Virus record (IMG/VR): IMGVR_UViG_3300017971_005357
Coordinates: 1-27,080 of that record
From: a virus
Length of the DNA stretch: 27,080 bases
Direction: 5' to 3' (one strand)
Positions 8,036 to 15,054 of this stretch are shown here, one piece after another (position 1 is the stretch's first letter; the number at the start of each line of letters is the position of its first letter). A program made the position numbers and the translations under genes. The notes under the pieces were generated by a model, which made no database searches, had not been told where the DNA came from, and saw nothing but the letters and a program-made list of their open reading frames with translations.

Positions 8036-9172
8036 GTGGCAGGCTCGAACCCTCGAGCCCGTTGCATCCTGGCGGCCTTCACGGACGCCTGGGAACTGGT
8101 GGTCGAACGGCTGATCAGCCAGGGCGAGCCCTGGGACGACGAACTGATCAGGCTTGATCTGGCGTGGTGGGCTGATCAGTCCCACCACCCGACCAGGCCG
8201 CGGAAGCAGCCAGGAGCGCGCGCCCTGGCGAAACGGTGGGGCGTCACACACAAGGTCGCCCGGCTGCGCGTCCGTCGCTGGTTCGAGGAGCAAAGGGCAC
8301 ACCAGGGGCACACCCAGGGCACACCAGGGGCACACCCCGAAACGGGCGAACCTGGGGAACAGGACGAAAAGGGCACACCAGGGGCACAGGAAGGGCACGG
8401 CCAGGGCCACACGCGCGATCAAGATCCTGTCTCTGTCTCTGTCTCTGGAGATCCAGATCCACCTGGTCCCGCTGACGGGACACAGGCCAGGCGGCGAGCA
8501 CGTGAAGCTGAAGCCCTTGACGAGCTGTGGGCGTTCTGGCGAGCCCAGCGCCGGCCAGCTCCAGCTGGGAAGGACCAGGGGCGCCTGTGGCACACGTCCA
8601 GGGTGGCCGACGCCGACGACCTGGGGAAGCTGCGCCGGGCGCTCCAGGCCAGGGCGAAGGGGTACAGGAAGGCCGGGGATCGCTTCCCCGACGACCTGGA
8701 GCACGCGATCACCGACGCCCGTGACCTGATCGCCTGCTTCCACCAGGCCCCGGCCTGCGCCCACTGGCAGGGGACGAACGACCGGGACCGGGTGTTCCTG
8801 GGCCTGGGGACGCTGTTTAAGCCGGACGGCATGGGCGCCAGGTGGCAGACCACGGAAGCCTGGCGCGACGAAGGCCGACCAGTCAGGCAGCTCGAGGAGC
8901 AGCCCACGGCCGGCGCCGGCGTCAACGGCTACCGGGACGAAGCCGACCGGGCCTGGGGCTGGTTGCTGAACCAGATCGCGGCCCGTGGTCAGAACCTGCC
9001 GCGCGTCCTGCGCCCCGACGACGCTGGGAAGGAACGGGCGATCCAGTTCGCCCTGAAGGCCGTGGGCGGCGTCCAGGCGCTCGCCGGGAACGAACGCGCC
9101 GTCGCCAGGTTGCGCTGGCCGTTCGTCAATGCTTACGTCGAAGCCCGATCCCAACCGGAGACCACCGAATGA
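8036..9172 (+). CDS. Phage replication initiator / helicase-loader-like protein with origin repeats in the gene
   Basis: GTG 8036 is taken as start because it lies just behind the previous stop (8031-8033); the frame upstream of it has the composition of an out-of-frame shadow. The 378-residue product has an N-terminal winged-helix-like part (residues about 10-85) with A-R-A-L-A-K-R-W-G-V-T-H-K-V-A-R-L-R-V-R-R-W-F, typical of primosomal and O-type initiators. A Gly/His/Pro-rich linker is encoded by the 11-bp iterons. The helical C-terminal half (D-E-L-W-A-F-W-R ... W-G-W-L-L-N-Q-I) may contact the helicase. dnaB starts in the ATGA overlap at its end. The role follows from position, architecture and the embedded origin-like repeats; no catalytic motif is seen. 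Confidence 0.65.
   Translation: MAGSNPRARCILAAFTDAWELVVERLISQGEPWDDELIRLDLAWWADQSHHPTRPRKQPGARALAKRWGVTHKVARLRVRRWFEEQRAHQGHTQGTPGAHPETGEPGEQDEKGTPGAQEGHGQGHTRDQDPVSVSVSGDPDPPGPADGTQARRRAREAEALDELWAFWRAQRRPAPAGKDQGRLWHTSRVADADDLGKLRRALQARAKGYRKAGDRFPDDLEHAITDARDLIACFHQAPACAHWQGTNDRDRVFLGLGTLFKPDGMGARWQTTEAWRDEGRPVRQLEEQPTAGAGVNGYRDEADRAWGWLLNQIAARGQNLPRVLRPDDAGKERAIQFALKAVGGVQALAGNERAVARLRWPFVNAYVEARSQPETTE
8295..8414 (+). repeat. Two clusters of four 11-bp phased iterons
   Basis: The unit GGGCACACC(AG) starts at 8295, 8306, 8317 and 8328, exactly 11 bp apart. After a 43-bp step it starts again at 8371, 8382, 8393 and 8404, again 11 bp apart, the last two or three copies being degenerate (GGGCACA, GGGCAC, GGGCCACAC). 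Because 11 is not a multiple of three, each copy is read in a different frame, so the repeat is kept as DNA and not as a peptide. One copy per helical turn puts all sites on the same face, as in initiator-binding iterons. Confidence 0.85.
8415..8460. other. Candidate DNA unwinding element beside the iterons
   Basis: Directly after the iterons comes a tract with clearly lower GC than the surroundings, including 3.5 units of CTGTCT (8427-8447) flanked by GATC-containing arms (GATC at 8417, 8423, 8450 and 8456). In lambda-type origins the iterons in the O gene are followed by an easily melted segment; this tract sits in the same place. The assignment is by analogy. Confidence 0.5.
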
Positions 9173-10560
9173 ACGACACGCGGCCCATGCCGTCAGTGAT
9201 CGAAGCAGAGCGATCGCTGCTCGCGTGCTGCCTTCAGCGGCCAGCCCTGATCCCCGAAATACGGGAACACGTCAAGCCCGACGACTTCTTTCGGGACGAC
9301 CACCGGAACCTGTTCAGCTTCCTGGTGCGTCAGCACCTGGCCGGGTCGCCTGTCGACCTGGTGACGCTTCCCACCGATCTACAGGCCGCTGGCGTGTCCT
9401 ACGACCAGGTGGGCGGCCTGGTGTACCTGCTCGAACTACCAGAACACGCGGCGAGCACGGCGAACTGGTCCCACTACGCGGACCTGATCGCCAACACGGC
9501 CCGGCGCCGGCGAGCGATCGGCCAGCTCCACGCGACCACGGAGCGGGTGTACGACCTGGCAGACGACGCCGACGGCGCCGTGAACGAAGCCCTGGCAGAC
9601 CTGTCGGGGCTGGCCCGCAACCACAGGGACCGGGACCAGGGGACGCTGGACGACGCCCTGCGCGAGCTGGACGCAGAGGAGCATGACAGGCTCGAGCGGG
9701 CCGACGACACAGGGCAGGGTGGGGCCGACGTGGTGAAAACAGGGCTCCAGGCGATCGATCGGAAGGTGGCGATCTTCCGCGGCGACCTGGTGGTGCTCCA
9801 GGCGCACACCAGCCACGGGAAAACCGCGCTCGCCCTGAACATCGCAGAGAACAACGTCGTCGGGGAAGATCCCGGCCCCGTCGCGTTCTGGTCCGCTGAA
9901 ATGCGCCGGAAGCTGCTCGCCCGGCGCATGATCAGTCGGTGGACCGGGATCGACGGCTTCAGACAGCGCATGGGCTGGCTGGACGACCAGGAGCGGGAAA
10001 CCTGGGCGGCCGGCGTCCGTCGCCTGGCCGGCGCCCCACTGTGGATCAACCACAGGTCCGGCATGACGATCCACCAGCTCGTCGCCTGGGTGACGACCAC
10101 CGATCGCCAGGTCCGCGACCTGGGCTGGCCTGGCCTGCGCCTGGTGGTGGTCGACTACCTTCAGCGCATGGCGCCCAGCTCGCGCCGTATGTCGAGGATC
10201 GACGCCGTGACAGAGATGTCGCGCGAGGTCAAGGATCTGGCGGTCCGGCTGGACGTGCCGATCCTGGTGCTCTGCCAGCCCAACCGGGTCGCCCTGGGGA
10301 ACACGGACAAGCGGCCCCAGCTTCACCACCTGCGCGAGTCCGGCGCGATCGAGCAGGACGCCGACACCGTCCTGGCCGGGTACTACCACGCCAAAACGCT
10401 ACCCGAAAACCAGCGCGACGAGTGGATCAACCACTATGAGATCGAGATCCAGAAACAGCGGAACGGGGCCACCGGCCGCGGCCTGCTTCACTTCACGCCA
10501 CAGGCGACAGCGTTCCGTGACGTGACCAGCCACGAGTACCAAACATGGGGGACACCATGA
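9169..10560 (+). CDS. dnaB: Replicative DNA helicase DnaB
   Basis: A 463-residue hexameric replication helicase. The N-terminal DnaB domain runs to about residue 110 (I-E-A-E-R-S-L-L-A-C-C-L ... D-D-F-F-R-D-D-H). The RecA-like motor domain follows, with Walker A at 212-219 (A-H-T-S-H-G-K-T), Walker B with Asp329 (V-V-V-D-Y-L-Q), the helix S-R-E-V-K-D-L-A and L-C-Q-P-N-R, and L-R-E-S-G-A-I-E-Q-D-A-D with the late R-N-G-A-T-G loop. Walker A has Ala at the first position, where Gly is usual, and His before Gly-Lys. ATG 9169 is in an ATGA overlap with the initiator gene and has the CCGGAGACCACC box at 9155-9166. Confidence 0.92.
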   Translation: MNDTRPMPSVIEAERSLLACCLQRPALIPEIREHVKPDDFFRDDHRNLFSFLVRQHLAGSPVDLVTLPTDLQAAGVSYDQVGGLVYLLELPEHAASTANWSHYADLIANTARRRRAIGQLHATTERVYDLADDADGAVNEALADLSGLARNHRDRDQGTLDDALRELDAEEHDRLERADDTGQGGADVVKTGLQAIDRKVAIFRGDLVVLQAHTSHGKTALALNIAENNVVGEDPGPVAFWSAEMRRKLLARRMISRWTGIDGFRQRMGWLDDQERETWAAGVRRLAGAPLWINHRSGMTIHQLVAWVTTTDRQVRDLGWPGLRLVVVDYLQRMAPSSRRMSRIDAVTEMSREVKDLAVRLDVPILVLCQPNRVALGNTDKRPQLHHLRESGAIEQDADTVLAGYYHAKTLPENQRDEWINHYEIEIQKQRNGATGRGLLHFTPQATAFRDVTSHEYQTWGTP

Positions 10561-11255
10561 CCGGAGACCACCACCTGACCACCGATCAGCTGATCGCGTT
10601 CGCTCGAGCCCGTCTGGAGCTGGACGCCCTGATCAAGCTGGGCGATCTGAACCAGGTCGCCACGCTGATCCCGCTGTACTTCGTCCAGCCCGACAGGAAG
10701 CCCAACCAGGAGCAGGCGCCCGATCCCTTCGTAGTGGCGATCGCCTGGCAGGCCGAAGGCCCCAGCCGCGGCGTGGCCCGCTTCGTCACCGTGAAGGACC
10801 GCGAAGCCCAGGCGGCCGGCGAGCTGCCCGACCTGGACGATCCCCACCCGATCCCGTTGCCCTGGTGGTCCGACCCGGCCGGGAAGCAGTACCAGCTGAA
10901 CCGGACGCGCCGGAAGGACGGCGCCGACGCCGTGTACGTGTCCCGGCAGCTCACCACGCAGATCGCTTTCCTCGAAGCGATCGCCGTCGCCGTCCAGCTG
11001 AACCTGACGATCAGCTTCGTCTATGCGAAGCCCGGCCACGCCGACGAAGTGCGCAAGGTGGTCGCCCGCTGGGTGGGTGGACGGAACGGGAACCTGTTGG
11101 GCGGCGACGACCTGAACCGACCGACCGACGATCCCGACCGTCCCGGCGCCCCCCGTACCTTCCGGGTCGACCGGATCAGGGGCCTGGAGCTGTTGGCCGA
11201 CGAGCTGCCGCGCTGGGACGACGGGGCCTGGGTTCGAGCCCGTGGGGGTGAGTAG
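10557..11255 (+). CDS. WYL-domain-like protein in the replication block
   Basis: A 232-residue protein. ATG 10557 overlaps the dnaB stop (ATGA); an ATG at 10545 is possible but less consistent with the neighbours. The C-terminal part, about residues 140-225, resembles a WYL ligand/nucleic-acid-sensing domain: an aliphatic strand L-N-L-T-I-S-F-V-Y, a glycine-rich turn, and R-T-F-R-V-D-R-I-R-G-L-E-L-L, the usual end of that domain. The WYL triad itself is not obvious and no N-terminal winged helix is clear. The first codons include an exact CCGGAGACCACC box (10561-10572), here inside the gene. A role in replication or in responding to defence is inference only. Confidence 0.5.
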   Translation: MTGDHHLTTDQLIAFARARLELDALIKLGDLNQVATLIPLYFVQPDRKPNQEQAPDPFVVAIAWQAEGPSRGVARFVTVKDREAQAAGELPDLDDPHPIPLPWWSDPAGKQYQLNRTRRKDGADAVYVSRQLTTQIAFLEAIAVAVQLNLTISFVYAKPGHADEVRKVVARWVGGRNGNLLGGDDLNRPTDDPDRPGAPRTFRVDRIRGLELLADELPRWDDGAWVRARGGE

Positions 11256-12286
11256 TGGGCCGGACAGCGATCGAGTGGACGGAGCGCAGCCTGAACCCTG
11301 GGATCTTCGGCTGTACGAAGATCAGCCCGGCCTGCGACCACTGCTACGCCGTGCGCATGGCGCACAGGTTGGCCGGGTCGGGGATCTACCCGGAAGGGAT
11401 CACCCGTCACGAGCTGGACACGGGGACCGACTGGACCGGCCGTGTGGTCGTCAGCCGTGACCGCGCGATCCACGCCTTCGAGCAGCTGGCGCGGAAGCCG
11501 GCGAAGCCGACCCGCGTGTTCGTGACCAGCATGGCCGATCTGTTTCACCGTCACGTGCCGGACGAACACCTGGCGCTGGTGTTCGGTGCCATGGCGTCCC
11601 GGCCCGAGTACGTGTTCCTGGTGCTGACGAAGCGTGCCGCGCGCCTGGCAGAGTGGGCGCAGATCCGCGGCGCCGTGTTCCCCTGGCCGTCGAACGTGTG
11701 GGCCGGTGTCACCGTCGAAAACCAGGAGCAGGCGAACCGGCGAGTCCCGGCGCTGCTCCAGGTGCCGGCCCCGGTCCGCTTCGTCAGCTGCGAGCCCCTG
11801 TTGGGGCCTGTGGACCTGACCGACGTGACCACCAGCGGCCGGCACGTCCAGGTGTTCCGCGACAGCGTGGACGCCCTGACCGGGCGCCGCTTCCGCGACG
11901 TGGGCGACGGCGCCGTCGAGTACCCGGCCACCCCCGACACGATCGGCTGGGTGATCGCCGGTGGCGAGTCCGGCCCCGGCGCCAGGCCGACACACCCCGA
12001 CTGGTCCCGGTGGCTGCGAGATCAGGCCGTCGCCGCTGGCGTCCCGTTCCTGTGGAAACAGTGGGGGGCCTGGCGCCCCGGCAGCGTCGACAGCTGGCTC
12101 GAGGACCGCGAAGTGAAGCGGTACAGCCTGGTCGACCCCCAGGGCGCCGTGACGTACACCGACACCCTGCCGATCACCACCGGCCCCGGCGTGGCCTGCC
12201 TGGGCCTGGCCGGGAAGCGGTACGCCGGCCGCGAGCTGGACGGCCGGACCTGGGACGAAGCGCCGGACCTGGGGGTGACGCCATGA
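11255..12286 (+). CDS. Phage Gp37/Gp68 family protein (DUF5131)
   Basis: A 343-residue protein. GTG 11255 shares one base with the upstream TAG. The N-terminus has the hallmark of this widespread phage and plasmid family: I-E-W-T-E-R-S-L-N-P followed by C-T-K-I-S-P-A-C-D-H-C-Y-A, a Cys-x6-Cys-x2-Cys cluster that resembles an iron-sulfur or radical-SAM-type site. Further family marks are V-L-T-K-R, F-V-S-C-E-P-L-L-G, V-I-A-G-G-E-S-G and the terminal F-L-W-K-Q-W-G-A-W. The biochemical activity of the family is not established to my knowledge. Its place among replication genes suggests DNA or nucleotide chemistry. Confidence 0.85.
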   Translation: MGRTAIEWTERSLNPGIFGCTKISPACDHCYAVRMAHRLAGSGIYPEGITRHELDTGTDWTGRVVVSRDRAIHAFEQLARKPAKPTRVFVTSMADLFHRHVPDEHLALVFGAMASRPEYVFLVLTKRAARLAEWAQIRGAVFPWPSNVWAGVTVENQEQANRRVPALLQVPAPVRFVSCEPLLGPVDLTDVTTSGRHVQVFRDSVDALTGRRFRDVGDGAVEYPATPDTIGWVIAGGESGPGARPTHPDWSRWLRDQAVAAGVPFLWKQWGAWRPGSVDSWLEDREVKRYSLVDPQGAVTYTDTLPITTGPGVACLGLAGKRYAGRELDGRTWDEAPDLGVTP

Positions 12287-12582
12287 TCGCGGACGTGACC
12301 GCCGACGGCGTCCTGGTGTGGACCTGTGCCGCGTGTGGACACCTGAACACGTCGCAGGTGGACGTGAACGGCCACCTGGCCGGCCACGTTCGCAGCTGCC
12401 AGGCGCCCAGGTGTCGGGAACGCTGGGCGCTCGATCTGACCTTCGACGGCCACCAGGAGATCGAGCCCGATCGCTGGGAGCCCGTGTGGTCCCACGTCCT
12501 ACGCCTGGTGACGCCGGCCTTCGAGCTGTTCGAGGCCCACAGGTGGCCCCAACGGAAGGAGGCCCTGTGCCGATCGTCCTAG
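12283..12582 (+). CDS. Zinc-ribbon small protein
   Basis: A 99-residue protein whose ATG 12283 overlaps the preceding stop (ATGA). The first half has W-T-C-A-A-C-G-H and then S-C-Q-A-P-R-C, a Cys-x2-Cys plus Cys-x4-Cys arrangement with intervening histidines that should bind one zinc. The second half is Trp-rich (W-E-P-V-W-S-H-V-L). No family name can be given. Its last codons contain the ribosome-binding site of the RuvC-like gene, so the two are coupled. Confidence 0.65.
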   Translation: MIADVTADGVLVWTCAACGHLNTSQVDVNGHLAGHVRSCQAPRCRERWALDLTFDGHQEIEPDRWEPVWSHVLRLVTPAFELFEAHRWPQRKEALCRSS

Positions 12583-13262
12583 CCTTCGACGCCGCCTGGG
12601 GCGGCCTGGGCGTCTGCCTGTGTACGGCGAACGCCCCGATCTACTGCGCCCACCACGCCCTGAAGGGCCGGGCCTGGCGTATGGCAGCCCTGATCCCGGT
12701 GCTGCGCGATCTGGAGCTACGGATCGCTGACCTTCACGTCCACGCCCACCCGTCCGACCCGGCGCCCCGCGTGCTGATCGAAAAGGCCCCCCAGGTGTAC
12801 GCCGGCAGGGGCAACCAGGCGGCCACGGCGTACAGCCTGGGCCACCTGGCAGGCGCGCTCGAGCTGTGGGCCTGTCGGCCGACCTGGTCGTACCCCTGGG
12901 CCGTGCCGTCGGACGTGTGGCGGTCCTGGTGGTGGAAGCGGAAACCCAGGGGCCGTAAGAAGTGCAAGATCGCCGCGTACAACCAGGTCCATGGCTCGCC
13001 CTGGCGGAAGTGGATCGACGGCCTGCGAGTCCATGACCAGCCCAGGGACTACGAAGGCCCAGCCGTGGACGTGGCCGAGGCGATCCTGATCGGCATGGGC
13101 GCAGCTCGCCGCCTGGCGTCCCCCCTGACCACCGGCGAAGCCCCGGCCGGCCCCGCTGTCTGGTCGCGTGCTCGCCGTGACGGTACGGCCCACCTTCAGA
13201 TCACCACCCACCCCCAGCTGATCCCACCGATCAGCCCACCCCGACCGGAGACCACCGAATGA
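12567..13262 (+). CDS. RuvC-like Holliday junction resolvase / RNase H fold nuclease
   Basis: A 231-residue protein. GTG 12567 is preceded by a strong AAGGAGG (12556-12562) and gives an N-terminus that starts at once with the first strand, V-P-I-V-L-A-F-D8. The acidic residues expected of a RuvC-like site are Asp8 (F-D-A-A-W-G-G), Glu72 (V-L-I-E-K) and Asp168 with Glu171 (D-V-A-E-A). Known relatives cut four-way junctions and help resolve recombination or packaging intermediates. The basic stretch W-W-W-K-R-K-P-R-G-R-K-K could bind DNA. The neighbours (initiator, DnaB, SbcCD) fit this role. Confidence 0.65.
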   Translation: MPIVLAFDAAWGGLGVCLCTANAPIYCAHHALKGRAWRMAALIPVLRDLELRIADLHVHAHPSDPAPRVLIEKAPQVYAGRGNQAATAYSLGHLAGALELWACRPTWSYPWAVPSDVWRSWWWKRKPRGRKKCKIAAYNQVHGSPWRKWIDGLRVHDQPRDYEGPAVDVAEAILIGMGAARRLASPLTTGEAPAGPAVWSRARRDGTAHLQITTHPQLIPPISPPRPETTE

Positions 13263-13735
13263 ATACCAGAGCCCCCGTGTACGTCGCCGCCCCCTACGGC
13301 GATCCCGATCCCCAGGTCCGTGACCTGAACGCCGACAGGGCAGAGCTGATCGCCCGGCTGGCAGCTCGTGAAGGCCTGGCCCCCCTGGTTGTCCACAGCA
13401 TGATCCACCGGGGCGTCCTGGGCGACGACAGCGATCCGGCCCAGCGCGCGGCCGGGATCGGCGTGTCGCTGTCGCTCCTGGCCGTGATCCGCGCCAGCGT
13501 TCACGGTCAGCTGTGGGTGCTCCTGCGCGACGACGGCGAGCGGACCGACGGCGTACTGAAGGAGATCCGCCTGTGGGAACGTGGCACCGGGCGAGCTGCC
13601 GCCAGGCGCAAGGTGACGCGGATCGGCACCTGGGACGACTACGCCCAGGCCTTCCGCGCTGTCGGGCTGGGCCGCCAGTGGGAACAGTCCGCGAAGCTGG
13701 GCGCAGCTCTGCGCCGGGGGGTGGTCTGTGAGTAG
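13259..13735 (+). CDS. DUF4406-like (nucleoside deoxyribosyltransferase-fold) protein
   Basis: A 158-residue protein starting at ATG 13259 in an ATGA overlap, with the box CCGGAGACCACC at 13245-13256. The N-terminus Y-V-A-A-P-Y-G-D, then R-E-G-L-A-P-L-V-V-H-S, and the late L-W-V-L-L-R-D-D-G-E-R-T-D-G-V-L-K-E-I fit the Rossmann-like fold of DUF4406 and nucleoside 2-deoxyribosyltransferases, which handle nucleotides or their derivatives. Family membership is judged by pattern, and the substrate cannot be told. It lies beside a methyltransferase and an ASCH protein, so nucleotide or base metabolism is likely. Confidence 0.55.
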   Translation: MNTRAPVYVAAPYGDPDPQVRDLNADRAELIARLAAREGLAPLVVHSMIHRGVLGDDSDPAQRAAGIGVSLSLLAVIRASVHGQLWVLLRDDGERTDGVLKEIRLWERGTGRAAARRKVTRIGTWDDYAQAFRAVGLGRQWEQSAKLGAALRRGVVCE

Positions 13736-14408
13736 GCAGGGCATGGGCGGCGTGTACGCAGAGCTGGGCGCGTACTACACAGATCAGCGCGTGGCAGACG
13801 CGATCGCGGCGAACCTTCCGATCAGGGAAGGCGACAGCGTGCTCGAGGGACACGCCGGGGGGGGCGCGATCCTGTCCGCCTTCCTGGCGCTGCCCCGGAA
13901 GCTGGACCTGTACGCCATGGACGTCGACCCGCGCTGCCCGGCCATGACGGCGCCGGCGCCCCGCTACCACCGGCGCGTCCAGTCGTTCCTGGGCGAGCCC
14001 GTGATCTGTACCAGGCCCGACACCGGGCAGGACGTGGTCGCGCAGACAGCGGACCCGTACCCCGACGACTGGCCCAGGCCCACGTGGATCGTGGGGAATC
14101 CCCCCTATGGTGTCCGCGTCCCAGGCCGGAAAAGCGCGTTCCCTGTGGCCCACCACCACGTCAGGCGAGCCCTGGAGCTGACCGGGCGCCACGTGGTCCT
14201 GTTGCTGCGCGCCGGCTTCGCCACGGCCACCAGCTACGTCCACCTGTTGACCGGCGACAACACCCCCAGGGAGCTGTGGTTTCTGTTCCCGCGGCCGGGC
14301 TTCGCCGGCGCCGGGACCGATATGGCGGCCTATGTCGTGATCTGGTGGGACCGCCAGCACGACGGCCCCTGTACGGTCCGCTGGATCGGGTGGAAGGGGC
14401 CGGCGTGA
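13728..14408 (+). CDS. Small N6-adenine-type DNA methyltransferase (NPPY)
   Basis: A 226-residue SAM-dependent methyltransferase. GTG 13728 overlaps the end of the previous gene; ATG 13743 is a possible alternative. The SAM-binding loop appears as Leu39-Glu40-Gly41-His-Ala-Gly-Gly-Gly46, preceded by A-Y-Y-T-D, where many such enzymes have F-x-T-P. The catalytic motif is Asn124-Pro-Pro-Tyr127, followed by G-V-R. The motif order SAM loop, then NPPY, is that of amino-methyltransferases acting on adenine. It is short and has no obvious target-recognition domain, so specificity may be low or supplied by a partner. His in the SAM loop is unusual. Confidence 0.75.
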   Translation: MSRQGMGGVYAELGAYYTDQRVADAIAANLPIREGDSVLEGHAGGGAILSAFLALPRKLDLYAMDVDPRCPAMTAPAPRYHRRVQSFLGEPVICTRPDTGQDVVAQTADPYPDDWPRPTWIVGNPPYGVRVPGRKSAFPVAHHHVRRALELTGRHVVLLLRAGFATATSYVHLLTGDNTPRELWFLFPRPGFAGAGTDMAAYVVIWWDRQHDGPCTVRWIGWKGPA

Positions 14409-14968
14409 AGCGTCACGAGCTGAAGGCCTGGCCGGTGTACTACCAGGCCGTGATCGACGGGGTGAAGCGCGCAGAGCTGCGCCAGGACGATCGGGGCTTC
14501 GCCGTGGGCGACGTGCTGATCCTGCGCGAGTACGACCCGGAAGCCGGCGAGTACACCGGCCGCTGGGCCGCCTGCCAGGTGACGCACAGGATCACCGACG
14601 ACGGCCCGTGGCTGGCGCCGGGCTACGTCTGCCTGTCCTTCGTCCTGCGCTTCGACACCACACGCCAGCTCGAGCCCAGCCCACCGACCAGCGGGACCAC
14701 CCACCAGATCACGACCTGGCGCAGCTACTACCAGTCCATGCTGGACGGCCAGCGCCGGGTGGCGTTCTACCCGACCGATCGGCCCTTCCACGCCGGCGAT
14801 CACTTGCTGGTGAAGGAGCGCGACGTGGTGACGGACCAGATCACCGGAAGGTGGGGCAGCTGGCGCGTGATCAGGGTCGAAACACGCGGAACGCGCCACG
14901 CGCCGGCCATGCTGATCGTGGATCGTGAGTTTTCCCATGATCAGCCGGCCGTCGATCCCGTCCACTAG
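14405..14968 (+). CDS. Tandem ASCH/DUF3850 protein
   Basis: A 187-residue protein with GTG 14405 overlapping the previous stop (GTGA). It holds two copies of the same module. Copy 1 (residues about 4-80): H-E-L-K-A-W-P-V-Y-Y-Q-A-V-I-D-G, then R-A-E-L-R, V-G-D and T-G-R-W, ending G-Y-V-C-L-S-F. Copy 2 (about 100-176): H-Q-I-T-T-W-R-S-Y-Y-Q-S-M-L-D-G, then R-V-A-F-Y, A-G-D and T-G-R-W. Copy 1 is a standard DUF3850, an ASCH-like fold thought to bind RNA or modified nucleotides. In copy 2 the conserved Ala-Glu-Leu is Val-Ala-Phe, so it may have lost activity or changed ligand. The gene ends 33 bp before the next promoter region. Confidence 0.8.
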   Translation: MKRHELKAWPVYYQAVIDGVKRAELRQDDRGFAVGDVLILREYDPEAGEYTGRWAACQVTHRITDDGPWLAPGYVCLSFVLRFDTTRQLEPSPPTSGTTHQITTWRSYYQSMLDGQRRVAFYPTDRPFHAGDHLLVKERDVVTDQITGRWGSWRVIRVETRGTRHAPAMLIVDREFSHDQPAVDPVH

Positions 14969-15005
14969 CGGATCGACAAGGGTGCGAGAAAGATTGATCA
15001 GTGGC

Positions 15006-15034
15006 TTGTGTCCAGTACCCGGTGAGGGTACATT
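15006..15034 (+). promoter_or_regulatory. Promoter with palindromic operator upstream of the DpdA fusion gene
   Basis: TTGTGT (15006-15011) and TACATT (15029-15034) lie 17 bp apart. Between and overlapping them is the 18-bp element AGTACCCGGTGAGGGTAC (15014-15031), in which GTACCC and GGGTAC form a perfect inverted repeat around GGTGA. The same 18 bases recur at 26530-26547 in the same position relative to a -10. The predicted transcript starts about 15041, right at the ribosome-binding box (15041-15054). Confidence 0.55.
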
Positions 15035-15054
15035 GTGTGTCCGGAGACCACACC

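Noticed and set aside
8295-8414. Possible CRISPR array
   Set aside because: The repeats are only 9-11 bp, are contiguous or at 11-bp steps, and lie inside a coding gene; there are no spacers of 25-40 bp and no cas genes.
9110-9139. Promoter in the end of the initiator gene before dnaB (TTGCGC, TTACGT)
   Set aside because: The -10 matches poorly and the ATGA overlap already explains dnaB expression.
12717-14360. 547-residue minus-strand open frame
   Set aside because: It spans several + strand genes with clear motifs (RuvC-like, DUF4406-like, NPPY) and is rich in Pro/Arg/Gly, as expected for a shadow frame.
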